A DNA stretch of 64,000 nt from JBGSIC01 sp041751875. Its GTDB lineage: Bacteria > Bdellovibrionota > FAC87 > UBA2466 > JACKAF01. The DNA lies in the NCBI GenBank assembly GCA_041751875.1, contig JBGSIC010000032.1, positions 56,882 through 120,881 of the forward strand, in the 5' to 3' direction. The notes beneath the pieces are model-generated. The model made no database searches and was not told where the DNA came from. It worked only from the letters and a program-made list of their open reading frames with translations. The position numbers and the translations under genes were made by a program. Shown piece after piece: positions 41,551 to 50,651 of the stretch (position 1 is the first letter of the stretch; each line of letters starts with the position of its first letter).

Positions 41551-42687
41551 CTAAACTCCCAAAACCTTTCTGTAGGAAGCGACGGTAAGAGAGGCTGTTT
41601 CATCCCACGAATAACTCGCGACGCGGTTTTTTCCTCTCTCCACGCAACGCTGCGCCACAGCCGGATCGTAAGCCTGTTCGCAGGCCTTGGCAATGCTCAC
41701 CGGATCCAGGGGGTCGCAGAAAAGAGCAGCGTCTCCGGCGACCTCGGGAATCGATCCCCCACGAGCGCCTACCACTGGTGTACCGCAAGCCATAGCTTCG
41801 AGAATGGGCAATCCGAATCCTTCGTAGAGTGAGGGATAAACAAAGCAGCCAGCCATTTGGTAAAGCGTGCGAAGTTCGGATTCTGTGGGATTTGTGGCGA
41901 GATACACCCGCTTACTAATACCAAGTGATCGCATGAGGGCTTTTTCTTCATCGTTCCAAGGGTGTCCCGCTGCGACCAGTGTGTGCGAAGAAAGGTGCTT
42001 TAGCGCGTGAAGCACATTGATGAAGTTCTTGTACTGCAGCCGCGCGCCCACATAGAGAAGAAAGGGTTCAGAAGGGAGCCCAAATTTTTCTCGGACAGTG
42101 GCTTTTTCCTGTGGAGATGACCGCAGGGAAAAGAAAGTGCTGTCGATTCCCAGCGGGGTGACGGAAACCCGATTTTCGGCGACACCGTAAATCTTCACGA
42201 GGTCTCTTTTGGTGGTTTCTGAATTTGCCAAAAGGTAAGTCGCTCTTTTAATCGCGAGTGCCTTGTCGCGACGAAGCTCATCGAAGACATCGCCCACGGT
42301 GTGTTCTGGCATTAATTCGGGAATGAGATCGTGAATGGTCACCACTTCGGGTAAGCCTGCGTGCGGAGCCTGGGAGTAGTGCGTCGATTGAAAAACGGCG
42401 TGTTTTTTTTGTTTGAGCTGGGCGCGCCAAACCGCCGCATCGACTTTCTGCCGCCACTGCGAGAGTTGGCGTTTAATACGACCTTCTGGAAACCAGGTGG
42501 CTTTCGGAGTGATCCTCTCTAAGTGGTGTGCATCCGGAATGGAAGGAGGACTAAGCACCGCGCTCGCGTTGCCCAGGTAACTCAGCGTTACATCTGGTTC
42601 CTTTGCTATGCGAGGCAGTATTTCAATGAAATACCGGTAGATGCCACCTTTTTGAAAGCACCGCCAATCAATCACGACTTCAAACAT
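41551..42687 (-). CDS. Glycosyltransferase family 4-type protein
   Basis: ATG 42687 has AAGGAC just upstream. 378 residues. GT-B fold: GGIYRYFIEI glycine-rich N-terminus, HDLIPELMP, and the C-terminal EX7E-type region YPSLYEGFGLPILEAMACGTPVV. It would add a sugar from a nucleotide donor, but the acceptor cannot be told. Not placed in an LPS operon; its only tight neighbour is mltA. Confidence 0.85.
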   Translation of the reverse strand: MFEVVIDWRCFQKGGIYRYFIEILPRIAKEPDVTLSYLGNASAVLSPPSIPDAHHLERITPKATWFPEGRIKRQLSQWRQKVDAAVWRAQLKQKKHAVFQSTHYSQAPHAGLPEVVTIHDLIPELMPEHTVGDVFDELRRDKALAIKRATYLLANSETTKRDLVKIYGVAENRVSVTPLGIDSTFFSLRSSPQEKATVREKFGLPSEPFLLYVGARLQYKNFINVLHALKHLSSHTLVAAGHPWNDEEKALMRSLGISKRVYLATNPTESELRTLYQMAGCFVYPSLYEGFGLPILEAMACGTPVVGARGGSIPEVAGDAALFCDPLDPVSIAKACEQAYDPAVAQRCVERGKNRVASYSWDETASLTVASYRKVLGV

Positions 42688-42791
42688 GTCCTTATTATAC
42701 CGTACCTTCCTGTGCTTACTCTTTGTTGCGCCGTTCCCACGCCAGCGTACTGGTAAAATAGAAGGTATCCCGTCCATTTCCATGAGGCTCC

Positions 42792-44129
42792 ATGAAAACT
42801 CTTCACCTTGCCGTTTCTCTTTTGATTCTCCCTTTCCAGTTGATGGCCGCGCCTGGCCATCTTGATCCCACTTTTGGAAACGGTGGCCAAGTTCTTACCG
42901 ATATTGGTCCGCGCGTTGATGCCATCAGCGAAATTGCGTTTGATGCCAATGGCGCCATTATTGCGGCGGGGCGGTCTCAGTTAGACCATGCTAGTGGCGA
43001 TTACGCAGACTGGGCTATCGCTAAATATTCAAAAGATGGGATTCTCGACCCTTTTTTCGGTAACGCCGGAAGCGTCGTCAACTCCTTTGGCAAGCAACAG
43101 GGGCGCATCTCTGACCTGCTAGTTCAACCAGATGGAAAAATTCTGGTGACGGGATGGAATCGCGGCGAACTGCGTGGAGCAAACATCGGATTGGGTCGTT
43201 ACTTGCCAAATGGAACGTTGGATTCGACTTTTGGAACCAACGGTTTGGCCCTTATTTCACTCGGCGTTCAGCACAGCTATACACGCAAAGTGTTGCCGCT
43301 TGCGGACGGTCGTTTCCTTGTAATCGGGCACACTCGCAACAACCCCGACGGAACCACGCGCAGATGGTTCAACCCGCTCATGATGCGGTTTCACGCGAAC
43401 GGGACTTTGGATAAATCCTTCGGTAATCAAGGAGTGCAAATTATCCGTCTAAAAGACCGCGAAGAGGTCCGCGTTTACTGCGCGGGAATGGACGCACAAA
43501 AAAGAATTATTGCCACCGGCTATTACAATTTCGGTTTGGAAAAATCCCTGATGATTTCTCGCCTAAATGAAGGCGGAGGGTTTGATCTGACTTTCCAGCA
43601 GCCCAATAGCCCCATGCCCGGTGTGGTGAAGTACGATCTCAACCGTGGACAGGATGAGGCCTGGTCCATTGTTTCGACTTCTGACGGCGGTATCTTGGTT
43701 GGTGGACAAACTTTCACGGGAAATGATTTTGATTTTCTGTTGATTAAGCTCGACGCGCAAGGTGTGCCGGATGCGAAATTTGGCGTGAATGGCGTGGTTA
43801 CCACACCCATTGGCTACGGTGACGATACCATCCGCTCTCTTGCCCTTCAGAAAGACGGCAAGATTCTCGCCGCCGGCGAGTGTACTGATCCTTTTGGTCC
43901 AGGGTCGAACAATATCGATTTTTGTTTGGCGCGCTACACGCCAGAGGGAAAATTGGATGAGGGATTTGGCAACTTTGAACGTTTTCCGGGTACCAGCGTT
44001 TTCGACTTCGGAAAGCCTCTCGAAGTGGCCCACTCCGTTCAAGTCCAAAGCGATGGCAAAATCATTCTCGCCGGTGAATCGCAATTTAACGGGGCCGGCC
44101 AATTTGCTCTCGCCCGCATTCTTCCTTAA
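42792..44129 (+). CDS. Delta-60 repeat exported protein
   Basis: ATG 42792. 445 residues. Signal peptide (residues 1-19), then about seven repeats of the delta-60 type, each with the core LDPTFGNGG-like turn: LDPTFGNGG, LDPFFGNAG, LDSTFGTNG, LDKSFGNQG, PDAKFGVNG and LDEGFGNF, and the strand QPDGKILVTG. These fold as a beta-propeller-like structure. The role is unknown; such proteins are common in predatory and gliding deltaproteobacteria and Bdellovibrionota. Convergent with sixA; a palindrome separates them. Confidence 0.85.
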   Translation: MKTLHLAVSLLILPFQLMAAPGHLDPTFGNGGQVLTDIGPRVDAISEIAFDANGAIIAAGRSQLDHASGDYADWAIAKYSKDGILDPFFGNAGSVVNSFGKQQGRISDLLVQPDGKILVTGWNRGELRGANIGLGRYLPNGTLDSTFGTNGLALISLGVQHSYTRKVLPLADGRFLVIGHTRNNPDGTTRRWFNPLMMRFHANGTLDKSFGNQGVQIIRLKDREEVRVYCAGMDAQKRIIATGYYNFGLEKSLMISRLNEGGGFDLTFQQPNSPMPGVVKYDLNRGQDEAWSIVSTSDGGILVGGQTFTGNDFDFLLIKLDAQGVPDAKFGVNGVVTTPIGYGDDTIRSLALQKDGKILAAGECTDPFGPGSNNIDFCLARYTPEGKLDEGFGNFERFPGTSVFDFGKPLEVAHSVQVQSDGKIILAGESQFNGAGQFALARILP

Positions 44130-44132
44130 GGG

Positions 44133-44161
44133 TTCCAAAAGGTGCCTGGCACCTTTTAGAA
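44133..44161. repeat. Palindrome AAAAGGTGCC/GGCACCTTTT
   Basis: A 10+1+10 perfect palindrome with extra pairing (TTC/GAA) outside it, between two convergent stop codons. It can act as a bidirectional terminator. I recall that this sequence is highly repeated in Bdellovibrio genomes, so it may be a dispersed repeat. Confidence 0.65.
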
Positions 44162-44175
44162 CTTAGGCGACGGGG

Positions 44176-44616
44176 TTAGTGGAGGGTGTACTCAGTCCAA
44201 GCGCCCTTTTTAAGTTCAACGGGTTCGCCGGTGAGTTCCTCGAGCGCGGAAGTAAGCCAGTCACTATGGCTGCAAACGACCACAATCGGGGCAGAAGAAT
44301 CTTTAAGAGCGTTAAGGCTGTGCTTTACCCGGGCGCGGAAGGCGGCATCGGACTCATGTTTTCGCTGCTCGTCCAGTGAGGGATCAATCTCTAAGGACTG
44401 TTTTAGTTCTTGGGCCAAGGGCTCTAAGGTCTCTACGCATCGGCGCTTGGGGCTTGATATAAACGCCGCACCCGGAAGCGGTTGCTGGAGCCAATAAGAC
44501 AATACCTTTTCCGTCTGGCGGAAACCTTTTTGACTCAAACCATTGTCTCGCTCGCGTCCCTCATCCGTATCGCGATGAGCGTGGCGTACCAAAATCAGCT
44601 TTTTGCAATCAGGCAT
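44176..44616 (-). CDS. sixA: SixA-like histidine phosphatase
   Basis: 146 residues. RHG motif LVRHAHRD (His at 12), SSPKRRCVET and SHSDWLTS. Length and motif match SixA (161 residues in E. coli), a phosphohistidine phosphatase. It follows ppk1 with nine bases between, a pairing seen in other bacteria, so it may dephosphorylate a product or regulator linked to polyphosphate metabolism. Confidence 0.75.
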   Translation of the reverse strand: MPDCKKLILVRHAHRDTDEGRERDNGLSQKGFRQTEKVLSYWLQQPLPGAAFISSPKRRCVETLEPLAQELKQSLEIDPSLDEQRKHESDAAFRARVKHSLNALKDSSAPIVVVCSHSDWLTSALEELTGEPVELKKGAWTEYTLH

Positions 44617-44625
44617 AAGACCCTC

Positions 44626-46812
44626 TTAGGATAGCGAGGTCGATTTATATCCCCGCTGGGCCATATCAACAAATTCAAATTGAGCACGCAACGGTGGTTG
44701 ACCCACGCGTGTGGTGATTTTCTTCCAAGTCCCCTGGGCGGTTAGCTCGCGTGCTTTAACGGTATCGGAGAGAAGCGTGGGGATGACGGTTTTCTCCAAA
44801 TATTTGAAAAGACGGGGATCTAGCACAGGGAAAGCGATTTCGAGGCGTTTGAAGAAGTTGCGAGGCATCCAATCCGCACTCGAGAGATACATCTGTTTGG
44901 AACTCTCGAAATAATAAAAGCGACTGTGTTCCAAGTATCTATCGATGATACTCATCACGCGAATGTTTTTGCTGAGGCCTTCCACTTTGGGGATCAGCGA
45001 ACACGCGCCACGCACGATTAGGTCAATCTTCACCCCATACTGGGACGCACGATAGAGATGGGCGATTACTTGCTCATCTACAAGGGCATTCATCTTCGCA
45101 ACTATCCGGGCATTTTCTCCTCGGATCGCGGCGCGAATTTCGGTTTGAATAAGCGACAAGAGGCGGCGATGGAGCGCTGTGGGGGCCAAGACCAAATGCT
45201 TGAATCCCGTGGGGATAGTGCCCTTCCAAACCGCATCAAAGAAGATACGGGCATCTTTTCCAATCTCTTGATTGCTGGTGAGTATGGCCAGGTCGGTATA
45301 CATCTTCGCCGTTTTGGCGTTGTAGTTTCCGGTCGACAGATGGGTATAGAGCCTGGGCCCATCTTTTTCTTGCCGGGTGATCACGGCCATTTTCGCGTGT
45401 ACTTTAAGTTTGCCGTAACCAAACGTGACCCGAATCCCGGCTTTCGAAAGCTCTTCCGCAATCATGAGATTGTTGCCTTCGTCAAAACGCGCGCGTAGCT
45501 CGATGACAATTCCCACGTTGGTCGTTTTGGCTGCCTTTTTAAGGAAGGGAATAATGGGTGACAAAGTTCCCAGGCGATAAACTGTCAGCTCAATGGAAGT
45601 TACTTTGGGATCCCGGCAGGCTTCTTCAATCCAAATGACAAAAGCTTCAAAGGAGTCGTAGGGATGATGCAAAAGATAGTCGCGCTCTTTTAGCTTATCA
45701 AACAACTGATGAGGGTTTTCGAAAGGTGCCGGCAAGAAAGACTTGATCGCAGGGTAAATGACTTTCTTTTTCGACTTCTTTTTCAGTTTCTTCTTTTTGG
45801 CAAATTTATCCACTACCGTCCACAGACCGGGTAAACACATGCTCATGGGCGCGGGTAATACTTGCTCGGGGGCCAAGTTGAGCTGCGCCGAGGCTCGTTC
45901 CAAGAAGTCCGCTGAAAGATGTCCCTTGTATTGCAAACGCACGGGACGTCCGCGATCACGATCACTTAAAACAGTGCGAATCACATCGGGGGTTGGTTCG
46001 GTGCCTTGCTCAATCAGGCCACTGGTGACATCGGCATCCCGCGTGAGGCGAACTATCGCAGGAGCTCCACGCGCCATAAACGTTTGTCCCAGGTAGGCGA
46101 GCAGTAGGCGATCCAAAAAGAAGAAATAAGCCGGGGTATCTTTGTTTTCATCCGGCGCGAAGCTGATCACGGAAGGTAACGAGCGCGGAATGCGATACCA
46201 GAGGCCGTCGGGAAAAATGACCGCCATTTCAAGATTGTCGAGCTGAGAAAGATTGTGGAACGAAAAAGTTTCGGGTGGCTTTAGTTCTTTAAGAATATGC
46301 TGCTCAAAGAGCATTTTGCCCATCTTACGCATTTTCTCTTCTCGAGTCGGGTCACCCACCAAGTAGATTTCGAACTTCCCCAGTTCTGTAGAAAGAAAAT
46401 CAAAAATCTCCGATTGGCGCGCCCCAAAGCGCAGTACTTTTTCCAACAGAAGCTTCTTTACCCGTTCAAGATCTTCGAACGCTTTCTTGTGACTTCTGCT
46501 GAGTAGAAGTTCGCGGCTTAGCGAGGCCATTCGGATCATAAAAAATTCATCGAGGTTCGAAGCTGAGATCGCGAGGAACTTCACCCGCTCCAGAGGAAGA
46601 TTGTTGCTCGTGGGGCGGGCTTGCTCGAGTACCCGTTCGTTGAACTGGAGCCAGCTGATGTCACGGTGGATAATCGGAACCCTAGGAGTGGCAAGTAAAG
46701 ACGGTAGGGTCGGCAAAAAATTGACCCGGGAGATGCGGGGAGGCCTAGGGTCAAGGCGCATGGGTCGCCGTGTTTTTGGGGAGGGCGACTTATTTTCCGT
46801 TTGGATTTCCAT
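44626..46812 (-). CDS. ppk1: Polyphosphate kinase 1
   Basis: ATG 46812; 728 residues. N-terminal domain with RDISWLQFNERVLEQA and NLDEFFMIRMASL, and the catalytic part with the phospho-His in FGYGKLKVHAKMAVI at about residue 471 and LYTHLSTGNYNAKTAKMYTDL. A second His in DRYLEHSRFYYF matches the other essential His. It polymerises the gamma-phosphate of ATP into polyphosphate. The N-terminus has a 30-residue Lys/Arg/Pro-rich extension compared with E. coli Ppk. Confidence 0.95.
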   Translation of the reverse strand: MEIQTENKSPSPKTRRPMRLDPRPPRISRVNFLPTLPSLLATPRVPIIHRDISWLQFNERVLEQARPTSNNLPLERVKFLAISASNLDEFFMIRMASLSRELLLSRSHKKAFEDLERVKKLLLEKVLRFGARQSEIFDFLSTELGKFEIYLVGDPTREEKMRKMGKMLFEQHILKELKPPETFSFHNLSQLDNLEMAVIFPDGLWYRIPRSLPSVISFAPDENKDTPAYFFFLDRLLLAYLGQTFMARGAPAIVRLTRDADVTSGLIEQGTEPTPDVIRTVLSDRDRGRPVRLQYKGHLSADFLERASAQLNLAPEQVLPAPMSMCLPGLWTVVDKFAKKKKLKKKSKKKVIYPAIKSFLPAPFENPHQLFDKLKERDYLLHHPYDSFEAFVIWIEEACRDPKVTSIELTVYRLGTLSPIIPFLKKAAKTTNVGIVIELRARFDEGNNLMIAEELSKAGIRVTFGYGKLKVHAKMAVITRQEKDGPRLYTHLSTGNYNAKTAKMYTDLAILTSNQEIGKDARIFFDAVWKGTIPTGFKHLVLAPTALHRRLLSLIQTEIRAAIRGENARIVAKMNALVDEQVIAHLYRASQYGVKIDLIVRGACSLIPKVEGLSKNIRVMSIIDRYLEHSRFYYFESSKQMYLSSADWMPRNFFKRLEIAFPVLDPRLFKYLEKTVIPTLLSDTVKARELTAQGTWKKITTRVGQPPLRAQFEFVDMAQRGYKSTSLS

Positions 46813-46922
46813 GGCTCCGACTGAAGGCACCTTATAGTGTGTTTCGGGAGGGGAATCAATCCGGGCACTAAGTATTTGAAATAAAGTAGCTTTTTAAGTC
46901 TAGAAAGGGGTGAAAAGGGGAG

Positions 46923-49379
46923 CTAAACGTGCAGATTCTTCGCGCTGTCGGCGCGGCCCAGCTTTTTAGTGGAATCGGGTGCGGCCTTCAGGTCGCTTTC
47001 AAGGCTTGAGCGTCCGGCTTTGCGGGCTTTTTTTTGGTATTTCTTTTCCAGTACGGCGGGCAACAGGAACATGCCGACCCACCAAATAGACAAGGTGCCT
47101 AGTAGCGCCAGCCAACCCAGGCTACGTAGTACGCCGGCGCGGGCGAAAATGAGTACGCCGAACCCGATGGCTGTCGCGGCCAGAGTCAGGTTTACCGCAG
47201 AGGCCAGATCGCGGGCCGCTTTAAACCCGGAACCGACTTCGCGGGCACGGTGGGTAATATGAATAGGCACGTCGATCCCTATCGCCACAAAGCTCGGAAT
47301 GATCGCAATATTGAAAATGTTGAACTTGATTCCCAGAATAGCCATCAGGCCCATCCCAATGGGGAAAGCGAGTAGAAGCGGGAAGAAACTGTAGACGAAG
47401 CTTTCCCAGTCACGAAGGTTAAGCCAAATAATCAGTGCGACCATGGCCAATATGCCTGCCAATATAATTCCACCGTCGCGTTTAATGAGATCTAAAATGT
47501 CGGCGAAAACAACGGCGTCTGAGCCCGAGAGCAAGTCCGGAAAATGCTTCTCCAAATCTCGTATCATTCCCGCAAAAGCATGAACGCCTGGAGCCGTATT
47601 GAGCTTCACGTTAGAAGCCGGGTAGATGTACATCAGGAAATCCGACTGGCTTTTTCCGCGGAATAAATCTTGTAGATGGATGGGTAGGTTGTCGAAGGCG
47701 AAAGGCTTTGCCACGGCCCAGCGTCGGATGGCAGCCGCCGGAACATCGAGCTGCTTCTCGAGCCATTTGTCTTTAAGAGGATCAATCTGCGCTTTAATTT
47801 TGTCGATGATCGCTTTCTTGGCGACTTGGTCTTCCGGAATGATGGAAGCTCCGCTGCGGACCACATCGATTACGCCTGGGACATAATTTTTCGTAAGGAA
47901 ATCTTCAGCCTCTTTCGCCATCTCACGAGAAGGAGCAGATAGAACAGACGGAGTCACCGAGCGTTCGTAAATGGTATCAACCAGATCACTCAGCTCCTGG
48001 ACTTCTGCCGAGTGCTCCAACATTTTGCTGAAATCGTACTCGAAACTCACGCGGGTAGCGACGATACAAAGCACGACCGAAACGGCGAGCCCAATGCGAA
48101 ACTTTTTCTTGGTATCCAAAAGCGGTAGCGGGAATTTTGGCGTAAGCGACGTGCCACCGAAATTGCGTTTGGTAAGGCCAAAAAAGCGAGAAAGGCTGGA
48201 GAAGGTGAGCAGGATGATCATCATCACGATGCCCATCCCCACGCCGCAAATAAAACCAAACTCGGAGAAAGCCCGAAAATCGCTGAAACATAAAAGAACG
48301 AAAGCCAGGGAGGCGGCGGTCGCGCCCACAAAGATCGCATGACCACTATGCTGGAGAGCCCGCCATACCGGCTCGGAATTCTTGCTGTTATCTTCGAGCT
48401 TTTCCATTCTCAGGCGGAAGACCAAGTGAATAGCGTAGTCAGTCCCGAGTCCCATGAGAATGCCGAGTAAAAAACCCGTAACGATGTTGATGTGCCCGAT
48501 AACGTAGTACGCCAGCCCCAAAGTGCAGCAGATACCCATCAGCACGGGAATCACAATGACCGACACAGCAGCGATGCTGCGTACGTAGATAAAAAGGACA
48601 AGCGCGATCATAATTAACGAGACCGTGCCGAGCACGAAGATGTCTTGTTCAACGACAGCGGAATCGGAAATTTTACGGTAGTAACGTCCAGCAAACTGAT
48701 AGGTGACTTCAGCCGGAAGAGTGTTTTTGAGAATCTTTTCCACGCTTGCGACCAGCGCTTTGGTTTCGGCAAGATCGGTGGAGTCAAACGTCGGCTTGAT
48801 CATCAACAAAACGTATTTGCCATCTTTCGATTGAAGATAAGGCAAAACATTGCCGGCCTTCTTGGCAGCATCGCGGATCTTCGGGTCAATTTCTTTGGAG
48901 GTACCGTTTGCTTTGTCTTCCCAGAGGCCGAGGTCGAGTGCCTTTTTTCTGCTTTCGCGAATGTTTTTGCGAATTGTTTTATCAAGCTTAACGAGCTCGG
49001 GAACCGGCACATAATAGAGCATGCGGCCCGCGAAGAAATATTCCTCACGTTCAAAAAACGCGCTGCGAACCAGCGGACTTGCTTGAAGTTCCTTTACCAG
49101 CGTAGGCAAAACTTTCAGGTGGGTCTGCTTGTCGTTGGATTGAAGTACGACCGTCAGATACCCCACGCCACCGACTATTTCGGTGATCTTGTCGAACTTC
49201 ACCACGGAAGGGTGGTTCGCGGGGAGCAGGTCAGTCAGGGAAAGTTTGAGTTCCAGCTTTTGACTCGCAAAGTACCCTACGGCCGAGCAGGCCAAGAGCA
49301 AAAGGGTGATAGGGAGCGAAGCCTTAACTAAGACTTTGTAAAAAAAAGACTTTTTGGACTTATCTTCTGACTGGTTCAT
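46923..49379 (-). CDS. RND-family (MMPL/HpnN-like) exporter
   Basis: Start ATG 49379 (GAAGAGATATTG upstream). 818 residues. One N-terminal helix, a large periplasmic loop, then two groups of helices at about 230-420 and 650-790 (five or six each), the layout of hopanoid/MMPL-type RND transporters. The segment DYAIHLVFR and the mirrored IDVPIHITHRAREVG have the conserved Asp of the RND proton relay. Substrate is probably a lipid or hydrophobic compound. A Lys/Ser/Ala tail follows the last helix. Confidence 0.85.
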   Translation of the reverse strand: MNQSEDKSKKSFFYKVLVKASLPITLLLLACSAVGYFASQKLELKLSLTDLLPANHPSVVKFDKITEIVGGVGYLTVVLQSNDKQTHLKVLPTLVKELQASPLVRSAFFEREEYFFAGRMLYYVPVPELVKLDKTIRKNIRESRKKALDLGLWEDKANGTSKEIDPKIRDAAKKAGNVLPYLQSKDGKYVLLMIKPTFDSTDLAETKALVASVEKILKNTLPAEVTYQFAGRYYRKISDSAVVEQDIFVLGTVSLIMIALVLFIYVRSIAAVSVIVIPVLMGICCTLGLAYYVIGHINIVTGFLLGILMGLGTDYAIHLVFRLRMEKLEDNSKNSEPVWRALQHSGHAIFVGATAASLAFVLLCFSDFRAFSEFGFICGVGMGIVMMIILLTFSSLSRFFGLTKRNFGGTSLTPKFPLPLLDTKKKFRIGLAVSVVLCIVATRVSFEYDFSKMLEHSAEVQELSDLVDTIYERSVTPSVLSAPSREMAKEAEDFLTKNYVPGVIDVVRSGASIIPEDQVAKKAIIDKIKAQIDPLKDKWLEKQLDVPAAAIRRWAVAKPFAFDNLPIHLQDLFRGKSQSDFLMYIYPASNVKLNTAPGVHAFAGMIRDLEKHFPDLLSGSDAVVFADILDLIKRDGGIILAGILAMVALIIWLNLRDWESFVYSFFPLLLAFPIGMGLMAILGIKFNIFNIAIIPSFVAIGIDVPIHITHRAREVGSGFKAARDLASAVNLTLAATAIGFGVLIFARAGVLRSLGWLALLGTLSIWWVGMFLLPAVLEKKYQKKARKAGRSSLESDLKAAPDSTKKLGRADSAKNLHV

Positions 49380-49466
49380 CAATATCTCTTCGGCCAATTG
49401 CGTCAAAAGTTTGAGGAGGACCTGGCGTAGGGAGCACCCCAAGAAAAACTACGGACTTCAGGATAC

Positions 49467-50651
49467 TTACACCCCTTTAGCCTCAGGTGGCAAAGGTGAA
49501 GCTTCGTTTGCGGCTGCGTCTTTGGGTTTTGTCGCTTTTTCACGAGGCTTGTTTTTATCCTGCCGTTCGGCCAGAAGGACTTCCACCTGAACTCCGAGCC
49601 GGGCGTGAAGTTCGCGCTCCAACTCGAGCAGAAAAGAACCGACTACCTTTTGGTTTTCGTCCAAGGTGAGTCGGGTTTCATTCTTCAGCTCATAAACGGT
49701 GAGCGCATCAAGCGGTAACCCGTGAGCTTCCAAGCGTTGTTTTACAACGGAGGAAATAGCGGAAATCTTTTGTTCCAGGAAAAGTGCCAGCCAGCTCTTA
49801 GGAATGGGTTCTGACCAAAAATTCTTCTGCGGAACAACACCGGTTTTCTCAACACGGGCAAGAAAAATTTCTCTGATGAGTTGGTTGGGTACTTTAAAAA
49901 TGGGATCGGCATTGTCAGGAGTTAAAATTCCCGCAACGGGTAAGGGCATGCCGGGAGCGCGCAGTTTTTGCTCCAGACGAAGGGCGCCGTGTTCAGCTGC
50001 TTCTTGAAGCGGCAAGCCCTCGATCACCTGACAGAAAGTTTCGAGAAGTGTCGTCTCCAGGGCAATGGTTCCTGAATGTCGCGCCTCACGAACCTTGCCA
50101 CGATTGTCGACCAGAACCGAAAGGGTAACTCCAGAGGACGTGCTTTCAAAGTGTTCCAGAGGTGGGGACGTTTCACATTTACCTTCGTGTTCCAAAGGAA
50201 TTGTCGCCGAGAGAGCCTCGAGGTAGCAGGGGTGAATGGCTCCGCTAACGGGAGCGGCAGCCGTCTGCTTAAGAGGGCGCGTTTCAAGGGGCCGGCTTGG
50301 CACCTTTTCCTTTAGTTCAATCACCAGTTCGTCGCTGAGAGTCTCTGAGAAGGAGAAAGAAATCGTGTGCTGCCTTTCTTGGCTCTCCCATTCAAAAGTA
50401 CCGAAGGCGGCGGTTTCTCGCTTGAGCTGGTCGTAGTTAATTTGATCGGCGGTTGATTTTTCCACGACGAGTACCAAAGCGGTTTCCCGTTTTGCAATCG
50501 CAGCGGCTTCGAAGATGCCCGCAATACTTCGATTGGGATCTTCATCGGGTACCCAGGTTTCCAAAAAATCATGACCCGTTGTGAAATTGCGCAGTTGTTC
50601 GTGCAAGCCCATTTCATAGGACTTCAACAACTCCGAATACTGAATTTTCAT
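49467..50651 (-). CDS. Protein of unknown function coupled to homogentisate dioxygenase
   Basis: Start ATG 50651 overlaps the hmgA stop (ATGA). 394 residues, soluble, rich in Glu, Leu and Lys, with a Lys/Ala/Pro-rich tail. Residues about 145-235 resemble the IscU/NifU-N fold in pattern: strands GVTLSVLVDNRGKVREARHSG, then LLETFCQVIEGLPLQEAAEHG. However the IscU cluster-binding Cys in this region is absent. The resemblance is by eye and weak. It may assist the non-haem iron dioxygenase encoded upstream. No family is assigned. Confidence 0.5.
   Translation of the reverse strand: MKIQYSELLKSYEMGLHEQLRNFTTGHDFLETWVPDEDPNRSIAGIFEAAAIAKRETALVLVVEKSTADQINYDQLKRETAAFGTFEWESQERQHTISFSFSETLSDELVIELKEKVPSRPLETRPLKQTAAAPVSGAIHPCYLEALSATIPLEHEGKCETSPPLEHFESTSSGVTLSVLVDNRGKVREARHSGTIALETTLLETFCQVIEGLPLQEAAEHGALRLEQKLRAPGMPLPVAGILTPDNADPIFKVPNQLIREIFLARVEKTGVVPQKNFWSEPIPKSWLALFLEQKISAISSVVKQRLEAHGLPLDALTVYELKNETRLTLDENQKVVGSFLLELERELHARLGVQVEVLLAERQDKNKPREKATKPKDAAANEASPLPPEAKGV

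Noticed and set aside
45758..46096. Plus-strand frame inside ppk1
   Set aside because: Shadow of the clearly conserved ppk1 reading frame.
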